The notes below the pieces were generated by a model, which saw nothing but the letters and a program-made list of their open reading frames with translations, was not told where the DNA came from and made no database searches. Positions 9,031-17,891 of a stretch of DNA of 64,000 nucleotides are shown one piece after another. The translations under genes and the position numbers were made by a program. How positions within the stretch are numbered: position 1 is the first letter of the stretch; the number at the start of each line of letters is the position of its first letter. Source of the stretch: Bacteroides sp. (GTDB lineage: Bacteria; Bacteroidota; Bacteroidia; Bacteroidales; Bacteroidaceae); assembly GCA_021201335.1 (NCBI GenBank), contig JAJQFD010000060.1, positions 1 to 64,000 of the forward strand, written 5' to 3'.

Positions 9031-10899
9031 ATGAAAAAAAATCTATTTCTGGTGGCAATTGTATTGCTGACATCACTTTTGTATAGTTGCGATTATGATT
9101 TAACCGACAACTATGTTCATATCGATGAGCCTACAGAAACTCCGGTAGACATTGATCTGAATATGATCTCAAATGGCGAAAGCTTCATTATTCATAAGGA
9201 ATCAGACATCGAATTCGCTCTCACCGCCTTTGGTAAAGATATCAATAGTGCCATATTCAAGATGGGGGCGAAAGAGTGGAAATTCAACAAGGAAGAGGAA
9301 GGAATTATCAGCATTACCGAAGAAGAATTTCCCACGGGTGATTACACACTGACCTGCGACTTGTTTATAAAAAGCAGCAGTGGCAGCATTGCCGACCAAT
9401 ACGACACGGAGTTTCTCTCCAATAGTCTTTCCTGGCCGGTTCTTATTGACTATAATCTGAATATACCCGCAACCGTTCTTTCAAAGATTAATAAGGATGG
9501 TTATCTCGAACTGAACTGGACTAAACCTACATTGTCGTACCTGAAGGTAAATTCCTACCAGGTGCATTACGATAATGCGGAAGTTTATCGCGAAAACACA
9601 GTTGAAGAAACACAGGAAACCGTATTCATTGACAGGAATTATGTAGGCGAAGCAGCAGCTTACCATATATTTATGGAATTAATCAGCGAGCATGATTCGA
9701 AAACCCATCTCTGGTCAGTAGGTAGTATTGAAGTACCAGAACAGTTTAAACTCTATGTTAACTCCTCCACCGTCAATGAAATTGAAATCCGGTGGGAAAA
9801 CCCCGTCAGAAATTCTTTTGCCCTTTTGGTGAACGATGAAAAGGTAACGCTAACCGAAGGACAGACTTATCTACGATTGGCCTCAACAGGTTTCGGATCT
9901 ACACAGCCAGCAGACCAATACCAGATAGAAGCTCAGCTGGCACCCTACGATAGTCCGGAAGAGCCAGTCTTCAGCCGAAATCTTTTGGCCGGATGCTACG
10001 GACAGGTAATTTCCGAAACCTGGACCCGATTTGGCTGGAACAAAGTAGAGAACATTTTGTACACTGCTTCGTCCAATGGATTATGCAGCTACACCGTACC
10101 CGAATTAACCCAAGCCAAAGTGGCCGTTGAAGCGGATACGGATTACTACTTTGACCAGATTGCCTCTTCTCCTATTTCAACCAAAGTGGCAGTGTTGATG
10201 AACAGCACAATAGTAAGCAAAGAAAAACAAATAACCATTTATGACGGACGATTTCTGAATAAGCTGATGACCATTCCCTGCAATGACATTCGGCTGGAAA
10301 CAACTTTGGGACAAAAACTCTTCTTCCTGACGATAGATGATAAACTGGTTTATTTCGCCTCTTCTGGTTCATCCAGTCTTCGTGGGGTAGTGTACGACGC
10401 ACTCACCGGAAATAAAGAGAGAGAATTCGAAGTCTATTCGGAAAGTGACATTTTCCGCTTTACATTATCTCCCAACGGAAGGTACCTGGTTACAACGGAA
10501 AGCAATGTTATCCGGATTTTCGAACTGGATAATTACCAGGTTTCCAATAGAAGAGATATCACTCAGACAACAGATAACATATACGAATTCAATCCGGTAA
10601 ATTACAACGAACTATTTACTTCAAACAGTGAAGGCAGAAAACTGATTGTCAGAAACATATCTGACTGGTCAGTCATGCGGGAAATGGCATTGCCTTCCCC
10701 TTACGAAATCTGCAATATTGATCCGCTCAATGGCAACCTGCTGGTTAAAACAACAAATGAATTACGTATCTACAACACCTATGCAGACAAGCTCCTCTTT
10801 TCTTCCGCAAACAAAGGAAGTCATATTCGTTTATTGGGAAATACCCTGACTTCTTATGATGGTTTGATTTTTAATCTTAATAATTATTTCGCACGATGA
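9031..10899 (+). CDS. outer-membrane/surface lipoprotein with C-terminal beta-propeller-like region
   Basis: A protein of 622 aa. A signal peptide ends in a lipobox (LLYSC, Cys20), followed by Asp-rich residues, so a lipoprotein is expected. The middle (about 150-320) looks like two fibronectin-III-like sandwiches (ELNWTKPTLSYLKVNSYQVHY; EIEIRWENPVRNSFALLV). From about 330 on there are WD40/YVTN-like blades (FRFTLSPNGRYLVTTESNVIRIFELD; NELFTSNSEGRKLIVRNI). The stop overlaps the start of the beta-barrel gene (ATGA), so the two are translationally coupled and probably form one envelope unit. The function is unknown; propeller lipoproteins usually mediate binding. Confidence 0.75.
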   Translation: MKKNLFLVAIVLLTSLLYSCDYDLTDNYVHIDEPTETPVDIDLNMISNGESFIIHKESDIEFALTAFGKDINSAIFKMGAKEWKFNKEEEGIISITEEEFPTGDYTLTCDLFIKSSSGSIADQYDTEFLSNSLSWPVLIDYNLNIPATVLSKINKDGYLELNWTKPTLSYLKVNSYQVHYDNAEVYRENTVEETQETVFIDRNYVGEAAAYHIFMELISEHDSKTHLWSVGSIEVPEQFKLYVNSSTVNEIEIRWENPVRNSFALLVNDEKVTLTEGQTYLRLASTGFGSTQPADQYQIEAQLAPYDSPEEPVFSRNLLAGCYGQVISETWTRFGWNKVENILYTASSNGLCSYTVPELTQAKVAVEADTDYYFDQIASSPISTKVAVLMNSTIVSKEKQITIYDGRFLNKLMTIPCNDIRLETTLGQKLFFLTIDDKLVYFASSGSSSLRGVVYDALTGNKEREFEVYSESDIFRFTLSPNGRYLVTTESNVIRIFELDNYQVSNRRDITQTTDNIYEFNPVNYNELFTSNSEGRKLIVRNISDWSVMREMALPSPYEICNIDPLNGNLLVKTTNELRIYNTYADKLLFSSANKGSHIRLLGNTLTSYDGLIFNLNNYFAR

Positions 10900-11576
10900 A
10901 ACATTTACTACTATTAGCAGCTCTGTTTATCGGAGCTATTGCCGCACAGGCACAAGACTTTGAATATACTGTTGAGTACAACCTCGGATATGGAGACTAT
11001 CGGATGTCGGCCATGAAAGACAACCTGAAAAGCAATCTGACTTCAATCAATGGGTATAGAACCACGGATGATTTTTCGGGAGATATGACCCACGACATAC
11101 GTGCAGGTGTTATTTTCATGGAGCAGCATCAGGCAGGACTTCTATTCGGTTATCTAAACACAGCCGGACAAAACCACCTGGGCGATTATTCGGGAGATAT
11201 CCGATATAAAATTCGCAACAGAGGATATAAGCTAGGAACTTTCTACCGATACTTCCTGGTCGAAAATTCCCCCTTCCAACCTTTCCTGGAAGGATCGATG
11301 GGCACCATCCTGAACCGCTCCAAATCGAGCTATCATTTAAGAGTAGGTGATGAAAGCATCTCTGAAACGACCCGAATGAAAGGTCACAATATCTTTATCC
11401 AGCCGGCGGTAGGAGTATTGTTTAAGTTCCATCGTCATATAGGCGTACAGGCTACCGTTGGATACGAATTGGACATTATCAAAAAGATGCATCTTAAAGG
11501 GGATCGAGATACTAAAATGACCCGTGCCGACTGGAGCGGACTCAGAATAAGCATAGGAGCAGTTGCATTCTTATAA
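10896..11576 (+). CDS. outer-membrane beta-barrel protein
   Basis: A protein of 226 aa with signal peptide MKHLLLLAALFIGAIAAQA followed by QDFEYT. The mature part has alternating amphipathic strands (YTVEYNLGYGDYRMS, HQAGLLFGYLNTAG, YKLGTFYRYFL, IGVQATVGYELDII) and ends RISIGAVAFL, a C-terminal aromatic/hydrophobic strand typical of barrels inserted by BAM. The size suits 8-10 strands. It overlaps the upstream lipoprotein gene by 4 bp. No specific family is recognised. Confidence 0.75.
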   Translation: MKHLLLLAALFIGAIAAQAQDFEYTVEYNLGYGDYRMSAMKDNLKSNLTSINGYRTTDDFSGDMTHDIRAGVIFMEQHQAGLLFGYLNTAGQNHLGDYSGDIRYKIRNRGYKLGTFYRYFLVENSPFQPFLEGSMGTILNRSKSSYHLRVGDESISETTRMKGHNIFIQPAVGVLFKFHRHIGVQATVGYELDIIKKMHLKGDRDTKMTRADWSGLRISIGAVAFL

Positions 11577-11635
11577 TAATTGTTTTGCATAAATACTGTC
11601 CTTCGGAATGGACAAAAAAGATTTCGTACAATGTC

Positions 11636-11657
11636 GGGCATCCTTTCTGGGGTGCCC
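11636..11657 (+). terminator. hairpin terminator; REP-like core
   Basis: GGGCATCC (11636-11643) pairs with GGGTGCCC (11650-11657) over a 6-nt loop (one G-U pair), followed by TTCTTGTTTTA. It ends the lipoprotein/barrel unit. Its core is nearly the same as the hairpin after GH97 at 49735-49753, so it belongs to a repeat family. Confidence 0.65.
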
Positions 11658-11713
11658 TTCTTGTTTTATCCCTCATTAACGTTAGAAAGCGCCGGTAAAA
11701 TAAGAAGCAAAAG

Positions 11714-11779
11714 CTACCGCAATTTACCACGAATACAACCGCAACTTGCGGTGAATCCTACCGCATCCAGGTCGTAAAT
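11714..11779 (+). repeat. three degenerate 22-bp tandem units (CTACCGC type)
   Basis: Three consecutive 22-bp units start with CTACCGC, CAACCGC and CTACCGC; the ACCGC cores begin at 11716, 11738 and 11760, exactly 22 bp apart. The rest of each unit varies (GAATA / GAATC / TAAAT ends). It lies in a gene-free stretch between the barrel terminator and the promoter of the FAD oxidoreductase. The same period recurs at 22973, 37506 and 45367. Confidence 0.65.
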
Positions 11780-11843
11780 ATACTTCTTCTTCCGAATATT
11801 CAGTTTATCATTACCCTCCGCATTGGGTTCCTTCGAATTATCG

Positions 11844-11851
11844 TATCTTTG
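11844..11851 (+). promoter_or_regulatory. -7 box of the FAD oxidoreductase gene
   Basis: TATCTTTG matches TAnnTTTG and lies 20 bp before the ATG at 11872. A convincing TTTG -33 element is not visible; TTGG at 11823-11826 is the nearest candidate. Confidence 0.4.
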
Positions 11852-11871
11852 TAACTCATTACAAAAAAGAT

Positions 11872-13431
11872 ATGATACAAGATTTCCAAATACGCATTCT
11901 ACCCGAACAGGCAGCCAATGAATCATCCATCACCCAGTATCTTATTACGGAAAAAGGACTGACCTCTAAAGAGATTAACGCCATCCGAGTTCTTCGCCGC
12001 AGCATTGATGCACGACAACGTACTATTTTTATCAACCTGAAAGTACGGGTCTGGATCAATGAACTCCCGCAGGATAAATCATACGAAGAAACTTTCTATC
12101 CCGACGTATCTGACAAACCGCAGGTCATCATCGTTGGCGCAGGACCCGGCGGATTATTCGCTGCTCTTCGCCTGATCGAATTGGGGCTTCGTCCTGTCAT
12201 TGTGGAACGGGGTAAGAACGTCCGGGAACGCAAAAAAGACATCGCACAGATCAGTCGTGAACACACCGTTAATCCGGAATCGAATTATAGTTTCGGCGAA
12301 GGTGGCGCGGGTGCTTATTCGGACGGAAAGCTATACACCCGCAGTAAGAAACGCGGGAGTATTGATAAAATTTTACATGTATTTTGTCAGCACGGGGCGC
12401 CCTCTTCTATTCTGGTAGATGCCCATCCGCACATTGGGACAGATAAGCTTCCGCGTGTGATTGAAAACATTCGAAACACAATTCTACGGTGCGGTGGTGA
12501 AGTACACTTCGAAACCCGGATGGATTCCCTTATTCTACAAAATAACGAAGTAAAAGGAATCGAGACAAACACCGGGAAAACTTTTTCGGGACCAGTTATT
12601 TTAGCGACAGGACACTCCGCCCGAGATGTGTACCGCTGGCTGGCTACCCATCAGATAACCCTTGAAGCTAAAGGAATGGCCGTCGGCGTACGCCTCGAAC
12701 ATCCCGCGGAACTGATCGACCAGATTCAATACCACAACCGGAACGGACGGGGTAAATACCTGCCTGCTGCCGAATATAGCTTTGTCACTCAGGCAGAAGG
12801 ACGAGGCGTTTATAGTTTTTGCATGTGCCCAGGTGGTTTCGTTGTGCCTGCTGCCAGCGGACCGGAACAGGTAGTTGTTAATGGGATGTCACCTTCCAAT
12901 CGTGGTTCCCGATGGAGTAATGCGGGAATGGTAGTTGAAATTCACCCGGAAGATTTACAACCCGAATCGGACAATCCGCTCACCATGATCGAATTCCAAG
13001 AGCAACTCGAAAAGCAAAGCTGGTTACAGGGAGGCATGAAGCAAACAGCCCCCGCCCAGCGCATGATCGATTTCACCCGAAACAAGCTAAGTTTCGATCT
13101 GCCGGAAAGTTCCTACTCACCAGGGCTTATTTCTTCTCCCCTCCACTTCTGGATGCCGGAATTTATCACAAAAAGATTAGCAATCGGATTTCGCCAGTTC
13201 GGAAAAATGAGTCACGGCTTCCTGACCAACGAAGCAGTAATGATCGGGGTTGAAACCCGTACATCTGCTCCGGTACGAATCCTGAGAGACAAAGACACCC
13301 TGCAACATATCACCGTGAAAGGCCTCTTCCCCTGTGGCGAAGGAGCCGGATATGCCGGAGGAATCGTTTCGGCTGCCATGGATGGAGAAAGATGCGCAGA
13401 AGCAGTTAGTAACTTGAGAATTGAAAGTTAA
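11872..13431 (+). CDS. NAD(P)/FAD-dependent oxidoreductase (COG2509-type dehydrogenase)
   Basis: A cytosolic protein of 519 aa. An N-terminal domain of about 85 aa (QDFQIRILPEQAANESSITQYL…ARQRTIFINLKVRVWIN) precedes the FAD-binding Rossmann motif VIIVGAGPGGLFAALRLIELG (about 88-108) and the GGAGAYSDGKLYTR segment. A second nucleotide-associated motif is GPVILATGHSARDVY, and the FAD-closing GLFPCGEGAGYAGGIVSAAMDG lies near the C-terminus. This arrangement is the widespread uncharacterised FAD-dependent dehydrogenase family of Bacteroidetes and Firmicutes; substrate and partner are unknown. The last codons lie in one arm of a short inverted repeat. Confidence 0.85.
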   Translation: MIQDFQIRILPEQAANESSITQYLITEKGLTSKEINAIRVLRRSIDARQRTIFINLKVRVWINELPQDKSYEETFYPDVSDKPQVIIVGAGPGGLFAALRLIELGLRPVIVERGKNVRERKKDIAQISREHTVNPESNYSFGEGGAGAYSDGKLYTRSKKRGSIDKILHVFCQHGAPSSILVDAHPHIGTDKLPRVIENIRNTILRCGGEVHFETRMDSLILQNNEVKGIETNTGKTFSGPVILATGHSARDVYRWLATHQITLEAKGMAVGVRLEHPAELIDQIQYHNRNGRGKYLPAAEYSFVTQAEGRGVYSFCMCPGGFVVPAASGPEQVVVNGMSPSNRGSRWSNAGMVVEIHPEDLQPESDNPLTMIEFQEQLEKQSWLQGGMKQTAPAQRMIDFTRNKLSFDLPESSYSPGLISSPLHFWMPEFITKRLAIGFRQFGKMSHGFLTNEAVMIGVETRTSAPVRILRDKDTLQHITVKGLFPCGEGAGYAGGIVSAAMDGERCAEAVSNLRIES

Positions 13432-13500
13432 AAACTGAAATCAACCTTCAATCTTAATTCTCTCTTTACTGGCTATGAACGTTTAATTTTCAATTCTCAA
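13414..13500. repeat. 13-bp inverted repeat flanking a short AT-rich segment
   Basis: TTGAGAATTGAAA (13414-13426) and its exact reverse complement TTTCAATTCTCAA (13488-13500) enclose 61 bp. The left arm forms the last codons of the FAD oxidoreductase; a partial extra copy (TTTTCAATTT) follows at 13501. This could be a long-loop terminator or the remnant of a small non-autonomous element. Confidence 0.5.
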
Positions 13501-13515
13501 TTTTCAATTTAAAAA

Positions 13516-14079
13516 GTGGAAATAGCAATCATCACCCCCGACACCCTTTCAGCCATCGGACTTAAAACGTTGTTGCTGAAAATAAATCCCGAATGTATCG
13601 TGCGAACCTTTTCTAATTTCGGGGTTTTTATGGACGATACACCCGATATGTACACCTGGTATTTTGTTTCTTCACAGGCGTATGTATTGTACAATACTTT
13701 TTTCCTGTCCCGGAAAGAGAAAACCGTTATCCTTTTACACGGATTAGGTAGAACGGTGTTGCCAGCTGGAAACAACATTTTGAACATCTTTTTACCCGAA
13801 GAACGCATGAAAACCGAACTGGCTAAATTCCTCGAAGAAGACAAACCTCTCTCCGCTCCTGCCGAAGAAGATAAAGACCTTTCTGCCCGGGAGATTGAGG
13901 TATTAGTACTGGTGAGCCAGGGGTATATTAACAAAGAAATAGCGGAAAAATTAAATATCAGTTTAACCACTGTCATCACACACCGCAAAAACATTACCGA
14001 AAAGTTAGGCATTAAATCTGTATCAGGACTTACCATGTATGCTGTCATGAACGGATATATTGATGCCGACCGGATATAA
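13516..14079 (+). CDS. LuxR/NarL-type transcriptional regulator with a non-canonical receiver domain
   Basis: A protein of 187 aa; the start is GTG at 13516, since no ATG is available upstream in frame. The C-terminus (about 122-185) is a LuxR HTH (LSAREIEVLVLVSQGYINKEIAEKLNISLTTVITHRKNITEKL). The N-terminal 105 aa have the length and strand/helix pattern of a receiver, but the position of the phospho-Asp is occupied by YTWYFVSS and the usual acidic pair is missing (VEIAIITPDT). Phosphorylation is therefore unlikely; small-molecule or protein control is the inference. It sits directly upstream of a TonB-dependent receptor gene, so control of that transporter is plausible. Confidence 0.85.
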   Translation: MEIAIITPDTLSAIGLKTLLLKINPECIVRTFSNFGVFMDDTPDMYTWYFVSSQAYVLYNTFFLSRKEKTVILLHGLGRTVLPAGNNILNIFLPEERMKTELAKFLEEDKPLSAPAEEDKDLSAREIEVLVLVSQGYINKEIAEKLNISLTTVITHRKNITEKLGIKSVSGLTMYAVMNGYIDADRI

Positions 14080-14156
14080 TCCTCATTAATTAGGATTGCG
14101 AGAGCGCTTTTTTTGCAGTTATTTTGCATCTCGAACTGATTAATGTACTATATAAA

Positions 14157-16541
14157 ATGAAGAAAAACTGTATTCTTATCGCACTTACTCTCTTTTTCGT
14201 TAACCATTTATGTGCAGATGAATTTCCAACCGATAGTCTGAAAGTGGTAGATATCGAAGAAGTAATAGTAGTAGCTTCTCCTAAAGAAAACCGGAAACTC
14301 CGGGAACAACCGACAGCAGTAACACTTTTTTCACACAATGATTTGCAATCCAACCAGGTTACGTCTGTAAAACGACTTACCGGACTGGTGCCGAATATGT
14401 TCATCCCCGATTACGGCTCAAAGCTAACCTCTGCGATCTACATTCGAGGAATCGGCTCACGTATTAATACTCCGTCAGTAGGTCTTTATGTCGATAACGT
14501 ACCTTATATTGATAAATCTGCTTTTGATTTCAACTATTCCGATGTAGAACGAATTGATGTTTTACGTGGCCCACAGGGAACATTATACGGACGTAACACG
14601 ATGGGAGGATTGATCCGGATTCATACCAAGTCGCCTTTCAGTTATCAGGGTACGGATGTTCAACTAGGGATAGCCAGTCGCGGAGGCTTTCGTTCTTCAC
14701 TCACACACTATCATCGCATTTCGGATAAATTCGCATTCTCGGCAGGAGGGTTTTATGAATATGCCGGAGGCTTCTTTCATAACAGCTTCCAGAATAACAA
14801 AAAAGTTGACCGTGTTAATGATGCCGGCGGACGAATCCGGGGCATCTATTTCGCAACCGAAAACCTGAAAATAGATTTCAGCCTTAACTACGAATATAGT
14901 GATCAGGGCGGTTACCCCTATTTCTATAACGGAGCGGTGAACCCAGAAAATGCCGATGAAAATTTGAACCAATATATGGGGAAAATAGCGACCAATGATC
15001 CAAGCGATTACAGGCGTAACCTGTTCAACGGTGGTTTCAACATAGAATACCAAGCGAAAAACTTTATTTTCAATGCCGTAACCGGATACCAGAACTTACG
15101 CGACCGGATGCGTATCGATCAGGATTTTACTCCCCGTGATTATTTTAATCTGGTACAAAAACAAAAGTACAATACCATCTCCGAAGAGCTTGTATTCAAA
15201 TCCAAGCCTGGCAGTAACTGGCAATGGACAACCGGAGCTTTCGGATTCTATCAATGGTTAAAAACGGATGGTCCCGTAACGTTTAAACGAGAAGGAATTG
15301 CTGATATTATTGAGAAAAACGCAAATAGTGCCTTTGAAAATATAGGAGGAATGCCCGGAACCATGGAGCTTGTCGTAAACAATCAGTCGATGCTTATCAA
15401 TGATGATTTTGATACCCCAACGTTAAACGGGGCAATCTTCCACCAGTCTACTTTCAACAACCTGTTTGTAGAAGGACTTTCGTTTACAGCCGGATTGCGT
15501 CTGGATTATGAAAAAATGTCGATGAAGTATAAGGCCCACAGCACACCGATGGATTTTGACTTCAACATGTCTATTTCTATGGGAGGGCCACCGCAATACT
15601 ATACAGATAATATGCTGGCACCTGCCGAGATGCAAGGCAAACTCTCGAACGATTATGTACAGTTGTTACCCAAATTTTCCCTTCAATATGAATGGAAAAA
15701 GAACAACAGCGTATATGCTACCGTTTCCCGGGGATACCGTTCCGGAGGATATAACATCCAGATGTTCTCCGACATTATCCAGGACGAACTGCAAAACTCT
15801 TCGAAAAAAGCCTTGATGGAAAGCAGCGTTTTCGGTCGCTTCTCCGAAATGATCGACAGGTTTATGCCCGAAAAAGAAACTGACGTTAAGAAGGAAACTA
15901 CCTACAAACCTGAATATTCATGGAACTTCGAAGCAGGTTCTCACCTTACCCTTTGGGAAGGACGTCTCTGGGCCGATCTTGCAGCCTTCTATATGGAAAC
16001 ACGCGACCAGCAACTTTCTCAGTTTGCTAGTTCCGGACTGGGACGTATCACGATTAACGCTGGTAAAAGCCATAGTTACGGTGTGGAGGCCGCTTTAAGG
16101 GCCAGTGTTACCGAGAGGTTGTCCTTTAATGCTTCATACGGATATACACAAGCCACTTTCAAAGAATTTCAGGATGAAGAGAACAAAGATCTGAATTACG
16201 ATGGCAACTATGTTCCTTTTGTTCCTAAACATACTTTTAATGTTGGAGGTCAGTATCTTATTCCTGTCAAATCAAGCGTACTTGACCAACTTCAATTGTA
16301 CGTAAACTACGCCGGAGCAGGCCGTATTTACTGGACAGAACAAAACAATGCCAGCCAATCCTTCTATGGAACCCTGAACGGACGGTTTCAGTTAAGCAAA
16401 GGAAACCACCACCTTGCATTCTGGGTACAAAACATATTGCAAAAGAAATATACTGCTTTCTACTTTGAGAGCATGGGCAATGGATTTATGCAAAAAGGAC
16501 GTCCATTTCAATGTGGAATAGATGTAAAATTATGTTTTTGA
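14157..16541 (+). CDS. TonB-dependent outer-membrane receptor
   Basis: A protein of 794 aa from the ATG at 14157, which begins a signal peptide (MKKNCILIALTLFFVNHLCA, then DEFPTD). A TonB-box-like segment (DIEEVIVVASP) and the plug domain follow (LREQPTAVTLFS, IYIRGIGSR, VERIDVLRGPQGTLYGRNTMGGLIRIHTKSP), then a 22-stranded barrel ending MQKGRPFQCGIDVKLCF. There is no carboxypeptidase-like N-terminal extension and no SusD partner, so it is a siderophore/cofactor-type rather than SusC-type receptor. The substrate is not deducible; the upstream LuxR-type regulator and the downstream membrane protein may belong to the same system. Confidence 0.92.
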   Translation: MKKNCILIALTLFFVNHLCADEFPTDSLKVVDIEEVIVVASPKENRKLREQPTAVTLFSHNDLQSNQVTSVKRLTGLVPNMFIPDYGSKLTSAIYIRGIGSRINTPSVGLYVDNVPYIDKSAFDFNYSDVERIDVLRGPQGTLYGRNTMGGLIRIHTKSPFSYQGTDVQLGIASRGGFRSSLTHYHRISDKFAFSAGGFYEYAGGFFHNSFQNNKKVDRVNDAGGRIRGIYFATENLKIDFSLNYEYSDQGGYPYFYNGAVNPENADENLNQYMGKIATNDPSDYRRNLFNGGFNIEYQAKNFIFNAVTGYQNLRDRMRIDQDFTPRDYFNLVQKQKYNTISEELVFKSKPGSNWQWTTGAFGFYQWLKTDGPVTFKREGIADIIEKNANSAFENIGGMPGTMELVVNNQSMLINDDFDTPTLNGAIFHQSTFNNLFVEGLSFTAGLRLDYEKMSMKYKAHSTPMDFDFNMSISMGGPPQYYTDNMLAPAEMQGKLSNDYVQLLPKFSLQYEWKKNNSVYATVSRGYRSGGYNIQMFSDIIQDELQNSSKKALMESSVFGRFSEMIDRFMPEKETDVKKETTYKPEYSWNFEAGSHLTLWEGRLWADLAAFYMETRDQQLSQFASSGLGRITINAGKSHSYGVEAALRASVTERLSFNASYGYTQATFKEFQDEENKDLNYDGNYVPFVPKHTFNVGGQYLIPVKSSVLDQLQLYVNYAGAGRIYWTEQNNASQSFYGTLNGRFQLSKGNHHLAFWVQNILQKKYTAFYFESMGNGFMQKGRPFQCGIDVKLCF

Positions 16542-16635
16542 CAGATCATTTTGAAATCTGACACCAGATATCGATTTATTTCCTATCTTTGAGAAATGAC
16601 GTCTATTTGTATATTACAACAATTAGCTAAGAAAG

Positions 16636-17157
16636 ATGAATCATTTTAAAAAAGAAAGAAGATTAATCCGTATCATCCATGTTCTGGTGTTATTTTTCAT
16701 GGCGGCTCTTATTGTTTCGGGAATAACTGCTTTTCCATTGGAAAGTGAATTGAGAACATTTTGCAACATTCTGGGAATCTCAACAGATGTTCCCCCGGAT
16801 AGTTACACGGGATTCCATCAATGGATCGCACGGGTGTATGAAGGGGTTTCCCAAACCAATCTGAAATATCCTTTCCTGGCCTACGGTACCGACTGGCTTG
16901 CTTTTGCACATATAGGCATTGCTATTGCCTTCTTGGGAGTTTACTTTAAGCCTGTACGGAATATCTGGATTGTTTACTGGGCCATAACACTTTGCATTCT
17001 CACTTTCCCGGTGATTCTTATTTGCGGAGCTATCCGAGAAATTCCTTTTTACTGGCAGCTAGTTGATGCTTCATTTGGACTGTTTGGCTTGATTCCGCTC
17101 TTCATTCTACGATATTGTATTCGCGAACTGGAACACATACGTCCCAAAAAATATTAA
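16636..17157 (+). CDS. four-helix integral membrane protein of unknown function
   Basis: A protein of 173 aa with four predicted membrane segments: about 11-33 (IIHVLVLFFMAALIVSGITAF), 88-106 (LAFAHIGIAIAFLGVYF), 110-132 (NIWIVYWAITLCILTFPVILICG) and 138-160. A long loop (34-85) follows the first helix. His15 and His92 lie in or near membrane helices, as in some haem- or quinone-binding proteins, but no motif is conclusive. It stands alone behind the TonB receptor with TATCTTTG at 16584-16591 as a possible -7 box. Confidence 0.7.
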   Translation: MNHFKKERRLIRIIHVLVLFFMAALIVSGITAFPLESELRTFCNILGISTDVPPDSYTGFHQWIARVYEGVSQTNLKYPFLAYGTDWLAFAHIGIAIAFLGVYFKPVRNIWIVYWAITLCILTFPVILICGAIREIPFYWQLVDASFGLFGLIPLFILRYCIRELEHIRPKKY

Positions 17158-17187
17158 TAGGTATTTCTAACTTAATAAATCAGGATT

Positions 17188-17772
17188 ATGGCGCGCACAG
17201 AAAAAGAAAAAATGCTGGCGGGAGAATATTATTATGCCGGTGATAAAGAGTTAATTACGCGATGGCACCTTGCCAAGAAGTTAACCCTGGCCTATAACCA
17301 AGCAGATAGTACCGACAAGGAATTGTTAGACAGCATATTGTCAGAACTATTAGGCTCGAAAGGTGAAAACGTCTGGGTCACTGCTCCTATTTTCGTCGAT
17401 TACGGTGAAAACATTCACCTCGGTAATAATGTGGAAATAAACATGAATTGCGTCTTTCTTGATTGTAACAAAATTACAATTGGAGACAATTCCGGCATCG
17501 CCCCCAATGTGCAGATATATGCCGTTGGGCATCCGGTAGATCCAAATGTGCGACTGAATAAAGATTTAACAGGCGATCTTTCTGCCTGGAAAACATCCTC
17601 CGCCCCCGTCACCATTGGTAGCAATGTGTGGATTGGTGGCGGTTCCATTATTCTCCCCGGAGTTACCATCGGCGATAATACCACTATTGGAGCCGGAAGT
17701 GTGGTAACTAAATCCATTCCTGCCAACTGTCTGGCAATCGGCAATCCCTGCAAAGTAATCCGGGAATTGTAA
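17188..17772 (+). CDS. sugar O-acetyltransferase (maltose/galactoside acetyltransferase family)
   Basis: A protein of 194 aa. The N-terminal Mac domain (KEKMLAGEYYYAGDKELITRWHLAKKLTLAYNQ) is followed by a left-handed beta-helix of hexapeptide repeats (IFVDYGENIHLGNNVEINMNC … VTIGSNVWIGGGSIILPGVTIGDNTTIGAGSVVTKSIP). The catalytic His is in YAVGHPVD (about residue 114). The family transfers acetyl from acetyl-CoA to free sugars, which may serve detoxification; Maa, LacA and NodL cannot be told apart here. It ends 115 bp before aspT. Confidence 0.92.
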   Translation: MARTEKEKMLAGEYYYAGDKELITRWHLAKKLTLAYNQADSTDKELLDSILSELLGSKGENVWVTAPIFVDYGENIHLGNNVEINMNCVFLDCNKITIGDNSGIAPNVQIYAVGHPVDPNVRLNKDLTGDLSAWKTSSAPVTIGSNVWIGGGSIILPGVTIGDNTTIGAGSVVTKSIPANCLAIGNPCKVIREL

Positions 17773-17830
17773 ACCAATTTTCCGTACGTTTACACCATTT
17801 TTCATCCCTTTCTTAAAACAAAAGAAACAT

Positions 17831-17891
17831 CCATACGTTTCTATACTTAAATGAAATATATAAAAACATTAATCAAGTATAAAACGTATGG
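17831..17891 (+). promoter_or_regulatory. long inverted repeat covering the aspT start codon
   Basis: CCATACGTTTCTATACTT (17831-17848) is complementary to AAGTATAAAACGTATGG (17875-17891) with one bulged base and a 26-nt loop. The aspT ATG (17888-17890) lies inside the 3' arm, so in mRNA the start codon would be sequestered. A third TACGTTT occurs at 17785. It could act as an RNA switch or as a dyad operator. Confidence 0.65.

Noticed and set aside
13509..14129. 206-aa reading frame on the minus strand opposite the LuxR-type gene
   Set aside because: The plus strand encodes a clear HTH; the minus frame is low in motif content and Ser-rich, as expected for a shadow.
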